NCBI RefSeq assembly: GCF_021730395.1
Contig: NC_069377.1
Span: 39,944,501 to 40,008,500 of the forward strand
Direction of reading: 5' to 3'
Source: Mercenaria mercenaria
Lineage: Eukaryota; Mollusca; Bivalvia; Venerida; Veneridae
Length of the DNA: 64,000 nucleotides
Part shown: piece after piece, positions 22,701 to 32,592 of the stretch
Layout of the letters: the number at the start of each line of letters is the position of its first letter
Numbering within the stretch: the first letter of the stretch is position 1
Notes under the pieces: generated by a model
Databases searched by the model: none
Seen by the model: the letters and a program-made list of their open reading frames with translations, nothing else
What the model was told of the DNA's origin: nothing
Position numbers and translations under genes: made by a program

Positions 22701-25700
22701 ATGAGAAGTAATACGTGCAATCTCCATAACCCATATAGTTTTCAATTTATGTCCCCTTTGGTATATGAATCATCATATTTTTGTCTGTACAAAACCTTTA
22801 CACATTAAGAATGATATATAAATTAAGGATTGCTAATGCAAAACTATAACTTTGTCTTCATGATAGCCCGCGTAGGATATGACGGTCTTTCAGAGTGCTC
22901 TTACTTTAATTATTTCTCAGATAATAAAATTTTGTATTATGAATTTTTTTTTCATCTAAACTGTGGGAGAGTATATCTTGAAAGTTTTTGTTATTGTCAA
23001 AAATGATGAAACTGGTCTTCTTTATGTTTTAGAGTACTAAGTGGTTACCGTTTGCCAGCAATTCAGTTCTCGATTCATCTTAAGAGAAAATATTCCTACT
23101 ATCTGTTGAACATGCTGCTTCCGGTAGTCATTCTTGCTGTCATGGCGCCATTTGTATTCATCTTGCCAGTGGAGAGCGGAGAGAAGATCGGTTATGCTCT
23201 GACAATTCTTTTGTCGTTGTCAGTTGTCATGACACTCGTGTCTGACAGTATACCACCAACATCGACTAATATTTGCGTCCTAAGTAAGTATTATATTTCA
23301 TAAAGGGGTGAAATTTGCACGCATTAAGAAAATCATCGAATACCAGAGCACTATCGCCGTTCCATGCTTTGACATCTAATGCAGGAGAAGACTATGAAAG
23401 CATTTCGATTCTACTAAAATTGTACATATAGTATAATCTCAGTTTAAATTCAAAACTTTATTGAAAGATTCTATACACATAATGTTAACACAACAAGAAA
23501 TGAAGTACAAGTAGATATGGGGTTCGGGGTCCTCCCAGAGAAATCAAAACAAAAGGTGCATTTAAAGCCATTTCGACAAAAAATCGAAGCGAATCATGTT
23601 GAAATATACACTTTACTCACTTGCATAATTGGAGTACAAGTACAGTTGGGGTCGGGAGCCTTTCCCGAGAAATTTAGAAATTCTGCAAAGCAAGCGGTGC
23701 GTTTTAAGGCCATTTGAGATACACGAATCTGAGCGAACCATGTCGACAAGTTCGCAATTCTTACACGGGATAATTGTAGGACATACATGGGGTTCAGTGA
23801 TCCTCCACAAGAAATTCTGAAAATCTACAAGTTAGAAAAACGGTACTTTTAAAAGCCATTTTAGATATAATACCGTTAGCGTAATGTGATTTATAGAGAA
23901 AAGTATGCACTTAAATGATTATATAAGAAGTGCTTGTGAAAAAAACAAATGAATGACTATCTTTGGGAGTTATCATTGACTCTGCCACAACACTGCAGAC
24001 AAAACTCACTTAGTTTCTACTCTAAGTCAGTGAAAATAATCAGTCAGTTACGATTTTTATGGTATGTACGATTTGGGGGTTTTCTTAGTTGGACACGTTC
24101 TAAAACAACGAGTTTCAATGCATATACATCCTAAAAGAATAATGCAAGCGAGTAATGTGTACATTTCAACATTATTTGCTCCGATCTTTTGTCAGAAATG
24201 GCCTCAAATGTTTGATTTCTTGGGGACAACCCCGAACACCACATCTACTTGTACTCCATTTTGGTAGACAAGTGTGTACATTTCAACCTGATTTGCTAAC
24301 ATATTTTGTCAAAAATGCCTTAAAATGCACCATTTTGTATATGTTTAAAAAAAACCGACGCCCCAATCCCCCATTTATTTGCACTCAAATTATGCAGGCA
24401 AGTAGTATGTACATTACAACCTGATCTGTTCGGATGTTTTATCCGAAAGGGCTTACAATGCACCATTTTGTCTTGTATATGTTAAAAATACAGACACCCC
24501 CATCCCCCATTTAATAGTACTACAATTATGCAAGCGAGTAGTGTGTACATTTCAACCTGATTTGTTAATATATTTTTTTGTATATGTTCAAAATGTCTTG
24601 GGGAGGACCCCGGACCCCAACCTTTTCTTATACAGGCATGTAGTTTATACCTTTTAACCTGATTTACTCAGATTGTTTGTTGTTTTTTTTGTCAGAAATT
24701 GCTTAAAATACACAATAATATATGTGGAATTTAAAAATTTCTCTGTGAACCCCATTTCCTATCCTGGACTCCAGATATCCAAGGTGTACTTGTCAACGTA
24801 ATTTTCTCAGAAGTTGATATCTGAAATGGCCTTAAACTTGTAGTATTTCAAAAATGTCTCAACACCCACCTTATCATATGTTTCAATGCCATATGCGTCA
24901 TATAGAATGAGACAATGTACAGAACTAATGTCAACTTGTAAAATCTTTAGCAGTTGGTACCTTAGCCCATGTAAGCAACACTTTTCCCTGAAAACATTTT
25001 GCTCGTTTCTTTTTTAGCTCTGGATACGGCACTGGTTAAAGTATTAAAGATATTAAAGCTCCGTTTATTTATTGATTTCAGTCTATCGATCGAATTAATA
25101 AGTATTTTATTAATCTTGGTTAACGGGACTTATGGTTATGATTGCTGAAATCGAACTTTATCAGATAAAGTCTCCGGAGGAGCTTAGTCTTCAACTGAAA
25201 AGTCACCGTTTGACCTAAATTGTGTTGGTGCTAATTTTAAAATGTCTAACGTGTAACTTCAGGCGTGTATCTATTGACGACGTTCATTATCTGTTCTTTG
25301 GTAACCTTGGTAACAGTTATTACATGCAGGGTACACGAACTTCACAACAAAACATATCTGATGGGTGAGAGATGTCAGAAACTTGCCAGGGTCCTCGCTA
25401 AAATTACGAGATACAGGTTAGTACATATATTTTTTCTTTATTTCAAGGACTAATTCTTCAAATACTCATTTGATCTCCTTAGACTTTCCACCTGTTTCAT
25501 ATCTATTTTTGCGAAGTCTTTTTATTGAACACAGTGGATGGTAAAACGAACTGTTGAAACTGTTCAAAATATACTTGTAAGTTTTTAACTGGATCTTTAA
25601 AATTCCACGATGAAAGGATGTCGTCTTTGTTTCTGAAATTGCAGTTTTGAGTTATTGTTTGAGTTTTATAAAAAATTAATGATACTTTAGTCAGCATTGG

Positions 25701-27844
25701 CATGCATGTAAAAGCTATAAATACATTTCACATCTTTTCTAGAGTACATTATACCAATTCGGTTCCTTCGTTATTTCAGTCTTGATAATTCATTTTCAGT
25801 ACTTTAACCCTTACCCTGCTAATTTTCTATAACGAACTTGTCCATCTTTCAATTTGGACAGTATAATTAACTGTTAAAAAGGGTGCTTGCTAAAACGATA
25901 CTGACTGAAAGGTGAACAGTGCAGAGCATGATCAGACTGCACGGATATGCAGGCTGATCATGATCTACACTGGTCGCAAAGGCAGAATCAATTGTGTCCA
26001 GCACGATAAGGGTTAAAGGGTTGATATGAAAACCATTTATAGTCAGTTAGTATAACATGTCTTCTTACCAAAAATTAAAAAATATTGAGATGTTATGTTA
26101 CATATAAGAAAAACAATCTGTTCTGAAAAGCATCACTCTAAAAATGCTCCCGTGAAATTTGCCATTAGCAATTATGCATATGTAGACATTTTTTTATAAA
26201 TAAAACTAAAACCTAGACCTCTACAATGAATGTGATCTAGGTCCTTTCTTAATACAATAAGCAATAAAACTAAGCCAAAAATATAACTGCCACATCCTTA
26301 TATGACTCATTTTACCATATTAACAAAATTAGCAGACAGATCTATGGCAGTCGTTGGTCCCAAATGGTGGAATGATCTACCTAGGTATCTGAAAAACATT
26401 CAGTCTGAAGCTAGCTTTAGATCAAAACTGAAAACAAATTTATTTAGGCAGTTTCTTGAACAATGAATGTAGTCTTGTTAAAATACAAAATATCAGAAGT
26501 GGTGTAAAATAGTATTTATACATGTCCAAATCTCTAAATCTAAGTTCTAGAATCCTGTTCAGATTTTGTATATAATTTATATATATTTTAAATGTGTGTT
26601 ATGTATTTGTAAAGCGCAATAGAATATTTTATAATTTTGCGCTATATAAATGCCATGTAATTGTATTTGTATTTGTATATCTCATCAACAACAATGAACT
26701 GCATTTTGAAATTAAGTCACTACCTAATTGGTATAAACTGTCCTATAACATGGAGTTTCTACGAAAATTCATTTGGTTATAAAATTTAAATGATATAATT
26801 AAATTTCTGCTTGAATCATCAGTAAATTCTGAAACGCGTTTTTTTTTCAAAGCAATAATTAGCAAAAGCAAAATGCAAGTTAAAATTCCAAGAAATTGCT
26901 TATCACTTTAATTTTAGAACCAAATAAATTTCGTTGGAAAACTCAATATAAAAAGATGTAAAAACGTTTAATTTCACTTCAAAGTCACGACTATGCCTTT
27001 CCAGCAAAACCCGCTTTCCTCTTGTTCTAGTTGTAGAATTTTCTCGGCCGGTCATTTCACATTACACACCATTCTAGCTTGTATAGAAGATTTTAGCAAC
27101 GAAATATCTTAGACAAATTTTGAAACATAATTTGACACAATTAGAAATAATTTGATAACAAAAGCTACTGAAAAGTAAAAACCAAAAGAATTTCAACTTA
27201 AGAATGTATATTGCTTCCTGGAAGCAGCTCAAAACTGCTAAGAACAGCATTATGTTAAGTCGTTTCAAGTTTGCTCAGCTTAGCAACTTTTACTATTTCG
27301 TCTATACTACCTGTTACAACAAAAACGAAAAGAGAGAAAATAATAGTATGTTCAAATCAGGAGAAATCAATGGCTTTATAACGCTTAAAGGTTTCAGGAA
27401 CTTTGCTTTGAAATTACATTGGAGTTATTAGTCATTGTTTTCCCTTGACTTGATACATCGCTAATACTGCAAAACATTTTTTTAACATGTTCCAATTGGC
27501 CCTTTTAGGGTGAATATGATATCGTAAATTTTCTCTCTGTTTTCAGAAGAAGGCCTAAAATTGGTGACTTAAATGAACTCAAAGAGGACCATAGCCAAAA
27601 GATAATACAAGTTAAAATGGCAGAAAAGATTGGCCTGTCTGAACAGCCAGAAGGAGACAATAATAACGCCTGGACTGAAAATGAAAACGAAGAAAAATAT
27701 TCAGAAATAGAAGTTAAAATTGAATTCACTTACGAGGATATGGTGATCATGTGTGAAACATTAAATTTCATTGCGTTTACAATTTTGACATCATCCGTTA
27801 CAATTATTGTCATGGTAATTCTCCAAACTGGAGAGTCTGTCTAA
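4759..27844 (+). CDS. Nicotinic acetylcholine receptor-like pentameric ligand-gated ion channel subunit (9 exons, 445 aa)
   Basis: Joined exons: 4759-4789, 12818-12972, 19595-19639, 20062-20171, 21019-21184, 21838-21965, 23033-23283, 25263-25416, 27547-27844. Together they make 1338 nt with phases closing exactly and GT/AG at every junction. The product is a plasma-membrane subunit of a Cys-loop channel. It has a signal peptide (about 1-21), a C152-x13-C166 loop with YPFD, loop B TSWMY (W173), M1 from about 233 with P242, and M2 entered by SGEK (E262) with the conserved 9' Leu (L272). M3 is about 296-317, the M3-M4 loop is short (~93 aa), and M4 is about 412-440. Sequons are N25, N93 and N209. 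E262 at -1' predicts cation selectivity. There is no vicinal Cys pair in loop C, so it is not a classical alpha subunit. Serine replaces the loop A Tyr (S112) and Phe replaces the loop D Trp (F74). The ligand is therefore unknown. Divergent nAChR-like subunits are heavily expanded in bivalves. Confidence 0.9.
4790..6496 (+). other. Receptor intron 1, left part
   Basis: AT-rich intron with no coding signal or clear repeat seen. Confidence 0.5.
6497..6669. mobile_element. Foldback MITE, near-perfect palindrome
   Basis: The left arm starts gaaataataagttcccaag and the right arm ends cttgggaacttgttatttcg. The two arms pair over about 75 bases around an aggccgtaggcct centre. The whole unit could form a long hairpin. 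An adjacent segment (6663-6885) is bounded by ttctaacac and gtgttagaa, so a second, older inverted repeat may flank it. Confidence 0.7.
7046..7489. mobile_element. MITE with TTAA flanks (piggyBac-like)
   Basis: The left end GCTAGAATCACACAGCCCC is mirrored at the right end, which reads inward as AGCTAGAATCACACTGCCCC. Both sides are bordered by TTAA (7046-7049 and 7486-7489), the target used by piggyBac elements. The interior is GC-richer with scattered catccg motifs and no transposase. It lies in receptor intron 1. Confidence 0.65.
7490..10040. repeat. Intron 1 stretch with a diverged direct repeat
   Basis: Segments at about 8020-8065 and 9783-9830 share gaatgtaaaa.atcaaa..aacta...aa and gcaacatgcat. 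Segments at 9077-9135 and 9842-9900 share atcaataccatttgaattat. The latter two pieces are apparently parts of one dispersed repeat. Short ORFs here (8007-8228, 8767-9126) have no motif and I do not call them genes. Confidence 0.4.
10041..10285. mobile_element. Palindromic MITE family 2, copy 1
   Basis: Both ends read inward as TAATTGAKCCGTGCCATGAG followed by aaaaccaacatagtgggtttgcg. Arms of about 110 bases pair almost completely around a short centre (10150-10180). Copies are at 32352-32592 (complete) and 28284-28375 (one arm). Confidence 0.8.
10658..11720 (+). repeat. Degenerate ~60-65 bp tandem repeat, interrupted
   Basis: Units of the type tgcatatttacagtaaattc...ctgcatgccttacacag repeat at 10658-10800 and again at 11340-11720. 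Between them (about 10800-11335) is an unrelated GT-rich segment that looks inserted. It contains two ~65 bp copies of ttgttcgttttgtcctcttg and the block described next. Confidence 0.55.
11022..11100 (+). repeat. Dispersed repeat block (cgcaccataaaccggtttaa)
   Basis: The block gcgcaccataaaccggttta at 11022 recurs at 12614-12660 with diverged flanks (ccc.gt.g..tttgcca). It marks two copies of one dispersed element in intron 1. I do not know its class. Confidence 0.45.
11721..12613. other. Intron 1, right part
   Basis: No gene or clear repeat is seen. Short ORFs here lack any recognisable feature. Confidence 0.4.
12818..12972 (+). CDS. Receptor exon 2 (end of leader and first beta-strands)
   Basis: The acceptor atttcag ends at 12817 and the donor CTG|GTAAGT is at 12973. 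It encodes the leader end, then the N-terminal helix and beta1 strand (ADLYASYAKKFRPR...LLEFGLLHITEL). This is the pattern of L...L...Y....RP....V.V...L.L..I in nicotinic subunits. Its length of 155 nt returns the frame to phase 0. Confidence 0.85.
13200..18640. repeat. 5.4 kb minisatellite, 48 bp unit (about 110 copies)
   Basis: The unit is near gacggcagttttgttcggtc + ggtaggagggagaggagtggg + acagaggg, and adjacent copies are spaced 48 bp apart. The array fills most of receptor intron 2. Because 48 is a multiple of 3, long frames stay open on both strands. The longest is minus 16120-18555 (811 codons), a 16-residue repeat of the type CPTSLPPTDRTKLPSL. Two pieces (about 17150-17330 and 17440-17620) are near-identical at about 288 bp spacing, which is six units. 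A 19-base G run lies at 15146-15164. Confidence 0.9.
18641..19594. other. Receptor intron 2, right part
   Basis: Contains a diverged piece of a dispersed bivalve repeat around 19020-19140 (ttgaaacttcacacatctgt). No other exon with suitable phase was found besides 19595-19639. Confidence 0.45.
19595..19639 (+). CDS. Receptor exon 3, 45 bp micro-exon
   Basis: The exon lies between acceptor tgttgtag and donor ATG|GTTAGT. It is exactly 45 nt, phase 0/0, and reads DIVTQRLHCVGFLLM. That aligns position for position with the 15-residue 45 bp exon 3 of vertebrate neuronal subunits (D....Q.L....WL.M). F74 sits where loop D Trp is usual. The exon was found by asking for a 45 bp phase-0 exon between exons 2 and 4. 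Confidence 0.8.
20062..20171 (+). CDS. Receptor exon 4, 110 bp (loop A region)
   Basis: The acceptor ctatcag ends at 20061 and the donor GC|GTGAGT is at 20172. It reads DWNDDRLQWTPSQYGNMT, then LWTPPLTLSNA. The exon is exactly 110 bp, the length of the equivalent exon in vertebrate nicotinic genes. Ser112 stands where LYN normally puts the loop A tyrosine. Confidence 0.92.
20440..20790. repeat. Degenerate short tandem repeat in receptor intron 4
   Basis: Phrases such as tttgtaattcagaaataac and cttaacatttgacc recur about every 35-70 bases. They are too diverged to define a unit confidently. Confidence 0.35.
21019..21184 (+). CDS. Receptor exon 5 (Cys-loop)
   Basis: The acceptor tttttcag ends at 21018 and the donor GTG|GTAAGT is at 21185. 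It carries WMAPANFIAQC and the Cys-loop C-TINIKYYPFDSQN-C (C152-C166), the diagnostic signature of the superfamily. At 166 nt it covers what is two exons in vertebrate alpha7. Confidence 0.93.
21185..21837 (+). other. Receptor intron 5
   Basis: No repeat recognised. An open frame runs through the acceptor into the intron (21687-21905), but it is a read-through of the exon 6 boundary in another phase. Confidence 0.5.
21838..21965 (+). CDS. Receptor exon 6 (loop B to loop C)
   Basis: The acceptor tttttttag ends at 21837 and the donor AG|GTTAGT is at 21966. It contains VTSWMYLENQIDL, with the loop B Trp, and HGEWEITQTSVNNITR, which leads into loop C. Confidence 0.92.
21966..23032 (+). other. 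Receptor intron 6
   Basis: AT-rich with nothing recognisable. Confidence 0.5.
23033..23283 (+). CDS. Receptor exon 7 (loop C end, M1, M2)
   Basis: The acceptor tgttttag ends at 23032 and the donor CTAA|GTAAGT is at 23284. It begins RVLSGYRLPAIQF, where CC would be expected and SG is found. It then encodes M1, the M1-M2 linker PVESGEK and all of M2, ending SDSIPPTS. Confidence 0.95.
23490..24790. repeat. Inverted arrays of a ~130 bp repeat in receptor intron 7
   Basis: From about 24070 to 24790, units share gcaagcgagtagtgtgtaca, tttcaacctgatttg, gtcagaaatgcc and ccccatccccc. From about 23490 to 23870 the same motifs appear as reverse complement (acttgcataattggagtaca, ggggtcgggagcc). The two arrays face each other across about 200 bases. 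Confidence 0.6.
25263..25416 (+). CDS. Receptor exon 8 (M3 and start of intracellular loop)
   Basis: The acceptor aacttcag ends at 25262 and the donor AG|GTTAGT is at 25417. It reads SVYLLTTFIICSLVTLVTV, then CRVHELHNKTY, a normal M3 exit. Confidence 0.93.
25803..26017. mobile_element. Short MITE (TTTAACCCTTA ends)
   Basis: The left end TTTAACCCTTACCCTGCT is mirrored by the right end, reading inward as CTTTAACCCTTATCGTGCT. The element is about 215 bp with no coding content and sits in receptor intron 8. Confidence 0.7.
26290..26690 (+). mobile_element. 5'-truncated LINE (CR1/jockey-like) 3' end
   Basis: Frame 26326-26466 reads RSMAVVGPKWWNDLPRYLK, then F.SKLKTNLFRQF and a TGA. This is the usual C-terminus of LINE ORF2 (A.P..WN.LP......F...LK..L). 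A 3' tail with gcgctatataaatgcc and repeated ttgtatttg follows. Only the last ~45 codons remain. Confidence 0.8.
26700..27546 (+). other. Receptor intron 8, right part
   Basis: AT-rich. The ORFs at 27074-27431 have no motif and lie next to the exon 9 acceptor. Confidence 0.5.
27547..27844 (+). CDS. Receptor exon 9 (intracellular loop end, M4, stop)
   Basis: The acceptor ctgttttcag ends at 27546 and the TAA stop is at 27842-27844. It encodes a basic start (RRRPKIGD), an acidic stretch rich in N and E, the pre-M4 amphipathic piece, M4 (about 412-440), and a very short extracellular tail GESV. Confidence 0.93.
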
Positions 27845-28283
27845 AGGAATTGTTCCATCCAGATTTTCTAAGACAGAGACATTTTAATGTCAGGGCAGTT
27901 TCAAAGTAGGTTTAATCTCCGGAACATAGTAGGAAAATATTTTGAATCAATGTGACGGGGCCATTAAAATGAAGCTCGCAGTCTTTCCGATAATTTAAGA
28001 ATCTGGCGTGGGAGTTGGACAGATGTAACGAAGCTGATGTTATGATTTCAATCATTTATATAAAAGTGTCTCTTTTTCAAAATGAAACCTATACTAGTAG
28101 AAAAAGTAACCATTTTGCGTCTTGTGTGATTGAAAACTGTATCGGGTATCACAGTATCTTTTTGTCAGGCGAATTTTATGGAAAAGTCGGGATATTTTTT
28201 ATTACGGCTAGTGTCACCACTTTTATCTTGTCAAGTGCGTGAAATCGGAATAATGCTTAATGACAGGAAAATGTCAGAAAACT

Positions 28284-28375
28284 TTGAGCCGCACCATGAG
28301 AAAACCAACATAACTCATAGTGCATTTGCGACCAGCATGGATCCAGACCAGCCTGCGCACTGTTCTATAAATAGC
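28284..28375. mobile_element. Palindromic MITE family 2, one-armed fragment
   Basis: Carries ccatgagaaaaccaacata and gcgaccagcatggatccag, as in the left arm of the copy at 10041-10285. It then stops in ordinary sequence, so the second arm is missing. Confidence 0.7.
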
Positions 28376-28449
28376 GCACATAAAAACTTCACTTCGTTCC
28401 ATTTTATACGGTGTTCCATTTGGACAATCGTGACATTTTATTTAATACT

Positions 28450-28580
28450 AAACCGCGATGCACGATGGTACGATGACGAAAACGCGATGGCACGATGATG
28501 AAACAACGATGGTATGATGGTGAAAACGCGATGGCACGATGATGAAATCGCGATGGTGCGATGGTACGATGGTGAAATCC
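28450..28580 (+). repeat. Minisatellite, ~10-21 bp unit
   Basis: Repeats of cgcgatggcacgatgatgaaa and shorter cgatggtacgatg variants. Both strands stay open for short stretches. Not a gene. Confidence 0.7.
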
Positions 28581-28589
28581 CAGTATGGA

Positions 28590-29620
28590 CCGTTCGGTAA
28601 AATGTTACCGTGTATAAATATCGCACACGGTCGGACAAAACGTAAGTTCGGAACGGCCATGTTGTCTTTACAGCAGGTGTTAACATAACGGTCAAGACAG
28701 TCACTTTCGTATGGACTAATCTGTATGTTATTTTCGTTTCTTGATTCAGTCGTTTCGCAGTTTATATGAATAAAACGCGGAAAATTCTTTTGACGAAATG
28801 TCGTAACATTTAAATTCGGACACTCGATTATTTTGTCATACGTTCATATGCTCCAGTCTGTTGATATTTCTCTAAGCTGGTGTGAAAAATTCAAAAGACG
28901 TGCAGTGTCACAATAATTTTCTCTTGATTTACCCCTAAATTCCAGCTGCAGCTCCGGTTTATTGAACTGAACACGTACTGTGGAAGGCACGTGATTTGTT
29001 TCAATGACAACGTCTTTCTGTCCACCTGCAACATAAATTCATCTTGCGTAAATTCTTTTGCAGAATAAATTAAATTTTATTTGGAGTGAACTTTGGCAAA
29101 GTACCATTAGTATCACAGATACGTTACTGAATACTGAACTTAAATGCAGAATAACTAATTTGGTATATAAAACTAAATAAAAATATATGCTTCATGTTAC
29201 GTATATTGTAAAATGAAAAAAATAAGTGAAAAACACATGAATTAAAGTAACGTATGTTGAATAAATTAATGTATATTGGCATGGCAATAACGTTTGGACA
29301 GTGTAAATTAATTCGTAGAAAATAATTTTGACAATTTCATATGTAAAAAGCATTAGATGTGGCTACAATAAACTTATAACTTATATCCTCACACCATAAT
29401 CCTAAAACCTCTTTTTAAGAGAAAAGGTATAGGATATGCACTGTTTGATTTTTGGTTAATAAAGGAACGCTCTTTTCAAAAAATAAAATACAATGTGCAT
29501 TAAAATCTTAATGTAAGCAACAACAATATCGCAGAATAAAAGGGTCATCGACCCTATATCGCAACCCAGAATTTCACTGCTTTAATAAGTTTTCCATTGA
29601 GTCTTATAGAGAAAATAACA
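28590..29620. other. Intergenic, no gene seen
   Basis: AT-rich. An AATAAA at about 28767 is far from the receptor stop and could only be a distal poly(A) site. Confidence 0.4.
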
Positions 29621-29621
29621 A

Positions 29622-29746
29622 CCGCCTAATCTAGCCATTTTTACTACTTTACAAGTATGATAGTGAATCACCTAAGGAATAATAACACCCGCCCAATCTA
29701 GCCATTTTTACTACTTTACAAGTATGGTAGTGAATCACCTAAGGAA
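29622..29746 (+). repeat. Short tandem duplication (~70 bp x 2)
   Basis: The phrase aatctagccatttttactac...gtgaatcacctaaggaata occurs twice head to tail with very few differences. Confidence 0.75.
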
Positions 29747-29843
29747 TATTGCTGTGAAATTATGTCATAGTGGGATTAGTGGTTTAAGAATAGAAGGCCT
29801 TTGAAGATTTTTATATTATGGAGCTCTTTATCTGTGAAAATCT

Positions 29844-30240
29844 TTTAAAGGGACTAAACTCAAAATCGTTCGAAAAAATTGCGATATATATGTATCAGGA
29901 AATTATTGTTATATTTCTCAAGAAGGTTTTGAGTCTTGGTTACTGACAGATTATATGTTATGGAAGCTTATGAGCATAGCTGTTTGCTTTTTTTTAAACC
30001 AACTTTTCCGTTGTCATGGGACACCGAAGATAACTGCCTTAATCATAAAGACTACGTTTCCTAAGACAATTGCCGATGCAAACCATGTTCGATTCCCGAC
30101 ACAAATATCTAATTCTTCTTGATTTAGCATTTTATATTTTATAGTTTAACACCAAAAACATGTTCTAATGCTCATAATTATTACCGTGGCTATTTCTAAA
30201 AGAAAGATAAATCTTAACCAAAGCCTGGAGTCCAGTTTCG
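29844..30240. mobile_element. MITE family 1, copy 3 (decayed)
   Basis: The left end TTTAAAGGGACTAAACTC and interior gttcgattcccgacac match copy 1. The right end (aagcctggagtccagtttcg) is diverged. An inverted piece of the same right end lies at 30594-30640 (ctagactccacgctttggct), so a second copy in the opposite orientation may border it. Confidence 0.5.
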
Positions 30241-31244
30241 TTAATCAAAAATATATTGTTATGAAAGAACACAAGTATTTATTAAAACGTGGCAAAAAAT
30301 GTCAAGAAACCTCTTTTTTTCAGTATTTGCAGCGGTAACTTTAACAATTTTTTTCTTAACTGAAACTGTTGGCCCGATTTTAAAATAATTTCACACAAAC
30401 AAGTGTTCACTGGGTGGTCCTTTACATATTGACCATATTCGTCAATGGGTCCAAATTCGAAATAACTTTGCAAACAAAAAATACAGTCTCTTGTGCGACC
30501 CTTCATCAATACTATTATTTCGATTAGTCAGAAACATGCATAAGTTAAAATTTAAATAAACCTCCTAAACCATTTATCGGATTTTAACGTAACTAGACTC
30601 CACGCTTTGGCTTAGATTATCTTTCTTTTAGCAATTATGTATCATTATTTAAGCAGAATTTTAATTTCCCGATGCGAAAATTAAGAAAGACATGCAAAAA
30701 TTAAGACGATAAGTATCGCCCTAAAAACCTCGCGAGGATTGTTTAATCTCGCATCTATATATGTTTTGGGATATGGCGACATTGTCGCGTGTTGGTGAGG
30801 CGAGAATTAAAGTGGAACAAACAGGATTCCGTAGTAGTTGGAATAATTTTGATAGAGAGTTTCCCTAAGAGCGTCTGCGTGAAAATATTTCAATGGCGGG
30901 CCAGAAGTTTCTAACACGAATATTTTCCCGGTAGATACATATTAGGGAAAAAGTTTTTTGATAAATCAGAATTATTTGTACAGTTTTAGTACAGGGCCAC
31001 TGAAATACTTTTATGTAATTATTTTGAAATCTGATCAGTAGTTTCTAGCAAGACGATTTTGTTGAAAGTTTCCAGTATATACAAACGGAAAAGTGACCAC
31101 ACCCCTGGTAGCCATTTTTGACAAATCTGAATAATTCACTAACATAAATGAAAACTGCTGTAATACTTACGTCCGTGCAATTGTTTTGTGTCATACAATT
31201 TATCTGTAATTTCCAAATAAGATCGGACCATCACTACACAGGTT

Positions 31245-31375
31245 AATACGACAACCAAAAAGCGAAGCGAACACAGTTTTGAAGTATATAATACGACAAC
31301 CAAAAAGCGAAGCGAACACAGTTTTGAAGTATATAATACGACAACCAAAAAGCGAAGCGAACACAGTTTTGAAGT
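31245..31375 (+). repeat. Tandem triplication, 45 bp unit
   Basis: Three near-perfect copies of aatacgacaaccaaaaagcg + aagcgaacacagttttgaag + tatat start at 31245, 31290 and 31335. The unit is 15 codons, so it creates an open minus-strand frame (TSKLCSLRFLVVVLY x3). I do not regard that frame as a gene. Confidence 0.85.
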
Positions 31376-31379
31376 ACAA

Positions 31380-32350
31380 ATTCGAGTCCTCATTATCCAG
31401 TTTATTTGGCTTATAATACACAATACTAGACACGACTTGCGAATATTGTCAGTAAAACACCTTTATTGTTGACAGTAAATTCATATAAATCTTATTATAT
31501 GTTTAACAAATGTAGCTGAGAATATAACTGCGAAATAAATAGATTAATAATAGTCACAGCTGTCTTAGTCTGAAATTATTTTCTGTTTCGAAATCTGATT
31601 GGTGGAGTTGTTTAGGTCGCTGACACACTTTGGTTGGCCTATGGAAGGTGTTGCAATGCTTGGGAGTCAATTGAGCCCTGTCATCAACTCAAACGTGTCC
31701 GAAAGGGTTAATCTTTGGCTTATCAATCTATGTTGTACCCAATAATTCGCTTCTGTACATTAGGCAAAGGCATTTTGCACTTGGCAAGGTATGAGAATTT
31801 AATATTTTATACAGTTTTGACCCCGATTTTCAACCTTTAACAATTGCCGATACTTGCCGATAAATACGGCATCATTTCAGCTCTGAAAATAGGCTATGTA
31901 CAGTATGAAAATATTTTTTGTTTCAGTTAGTTCATAGTATAAGAGAACTTGTTTTGAATCCAGGAGGAAACTGGTAGAAATGTAGAATGGAACCATTCTT
32001 TTGAATTGTACACGTATTTCTTTTGATTAAGCGGTTTTTGTTGTACACTATAGTATGGAAGAGATGTTGAATGGCAGAATTATAGTACTGAAACAATTCT
32101 TTTTATTTTTCATTCTTTGTGTAATATGGTACAGTCAGTGAGTTTAATGCTCCTTGTGTAGTAATGGAGTTTATCTTTTGATTTAGCGCGTTAACTAAAT
32201 TATCAAGTCAGCATGATGATGCAAATTTAGTTCGAATAAATTTCTTATAATCTGTTAGTAAATGCCAAAAATTTAGTATGACTATAGAAGACTATATTGC
32301 AGAAGAAATTGAAGTTCATTTCGATAAATTCAGCGAGCTTTATCTCTATA
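31380..32350. other. Intergenic, no gene seen
   Basis: No motif, repeat or splice-bounded frame recognised. Confidence 0.45.
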
Positions 32351-32351
32351 T

Positions 32352-32592
32352 GATCCGCGCCATGAGAAACCCAACATAGTGGGTTTGCGACCAGCATAGA
32401 TCCAGACCAGCCTGCGCATCCGCGCAGTCTGGTCAGGATCCATGCTGTTTGCTTTTAAAGCCTTCTGCAATTAGAGAAACTGTTAGCGAACACACAGCAT
32501 GGATCCTGACCAGACTGCGTGGATGCGCAGGCTGGTCTGAATCCATGCTGGTCGCAAACCCACTATGTTGGTTTTCTCATGGCGCGGCTCAT
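32352..32592. mobile_element. Palindromic MITE family 2, copy 2
   Basis: Inverted arms start atatgatccgcgccatgag and end ctcatggcgcggctcatata. The arms and centre are as in 10041-10285. The outermost bases differ between copies (atatga here, taattga there), so the inverted repeat proper probably starts at GAKCCG. Confidence 0.8.

Noticed and set aside
31139-31433. ORFs with TSKLCSLRFLVVVLY repeated three times
   Set aside because: Created by a recent triplication of a 45 bp unit in intergenic DNA.
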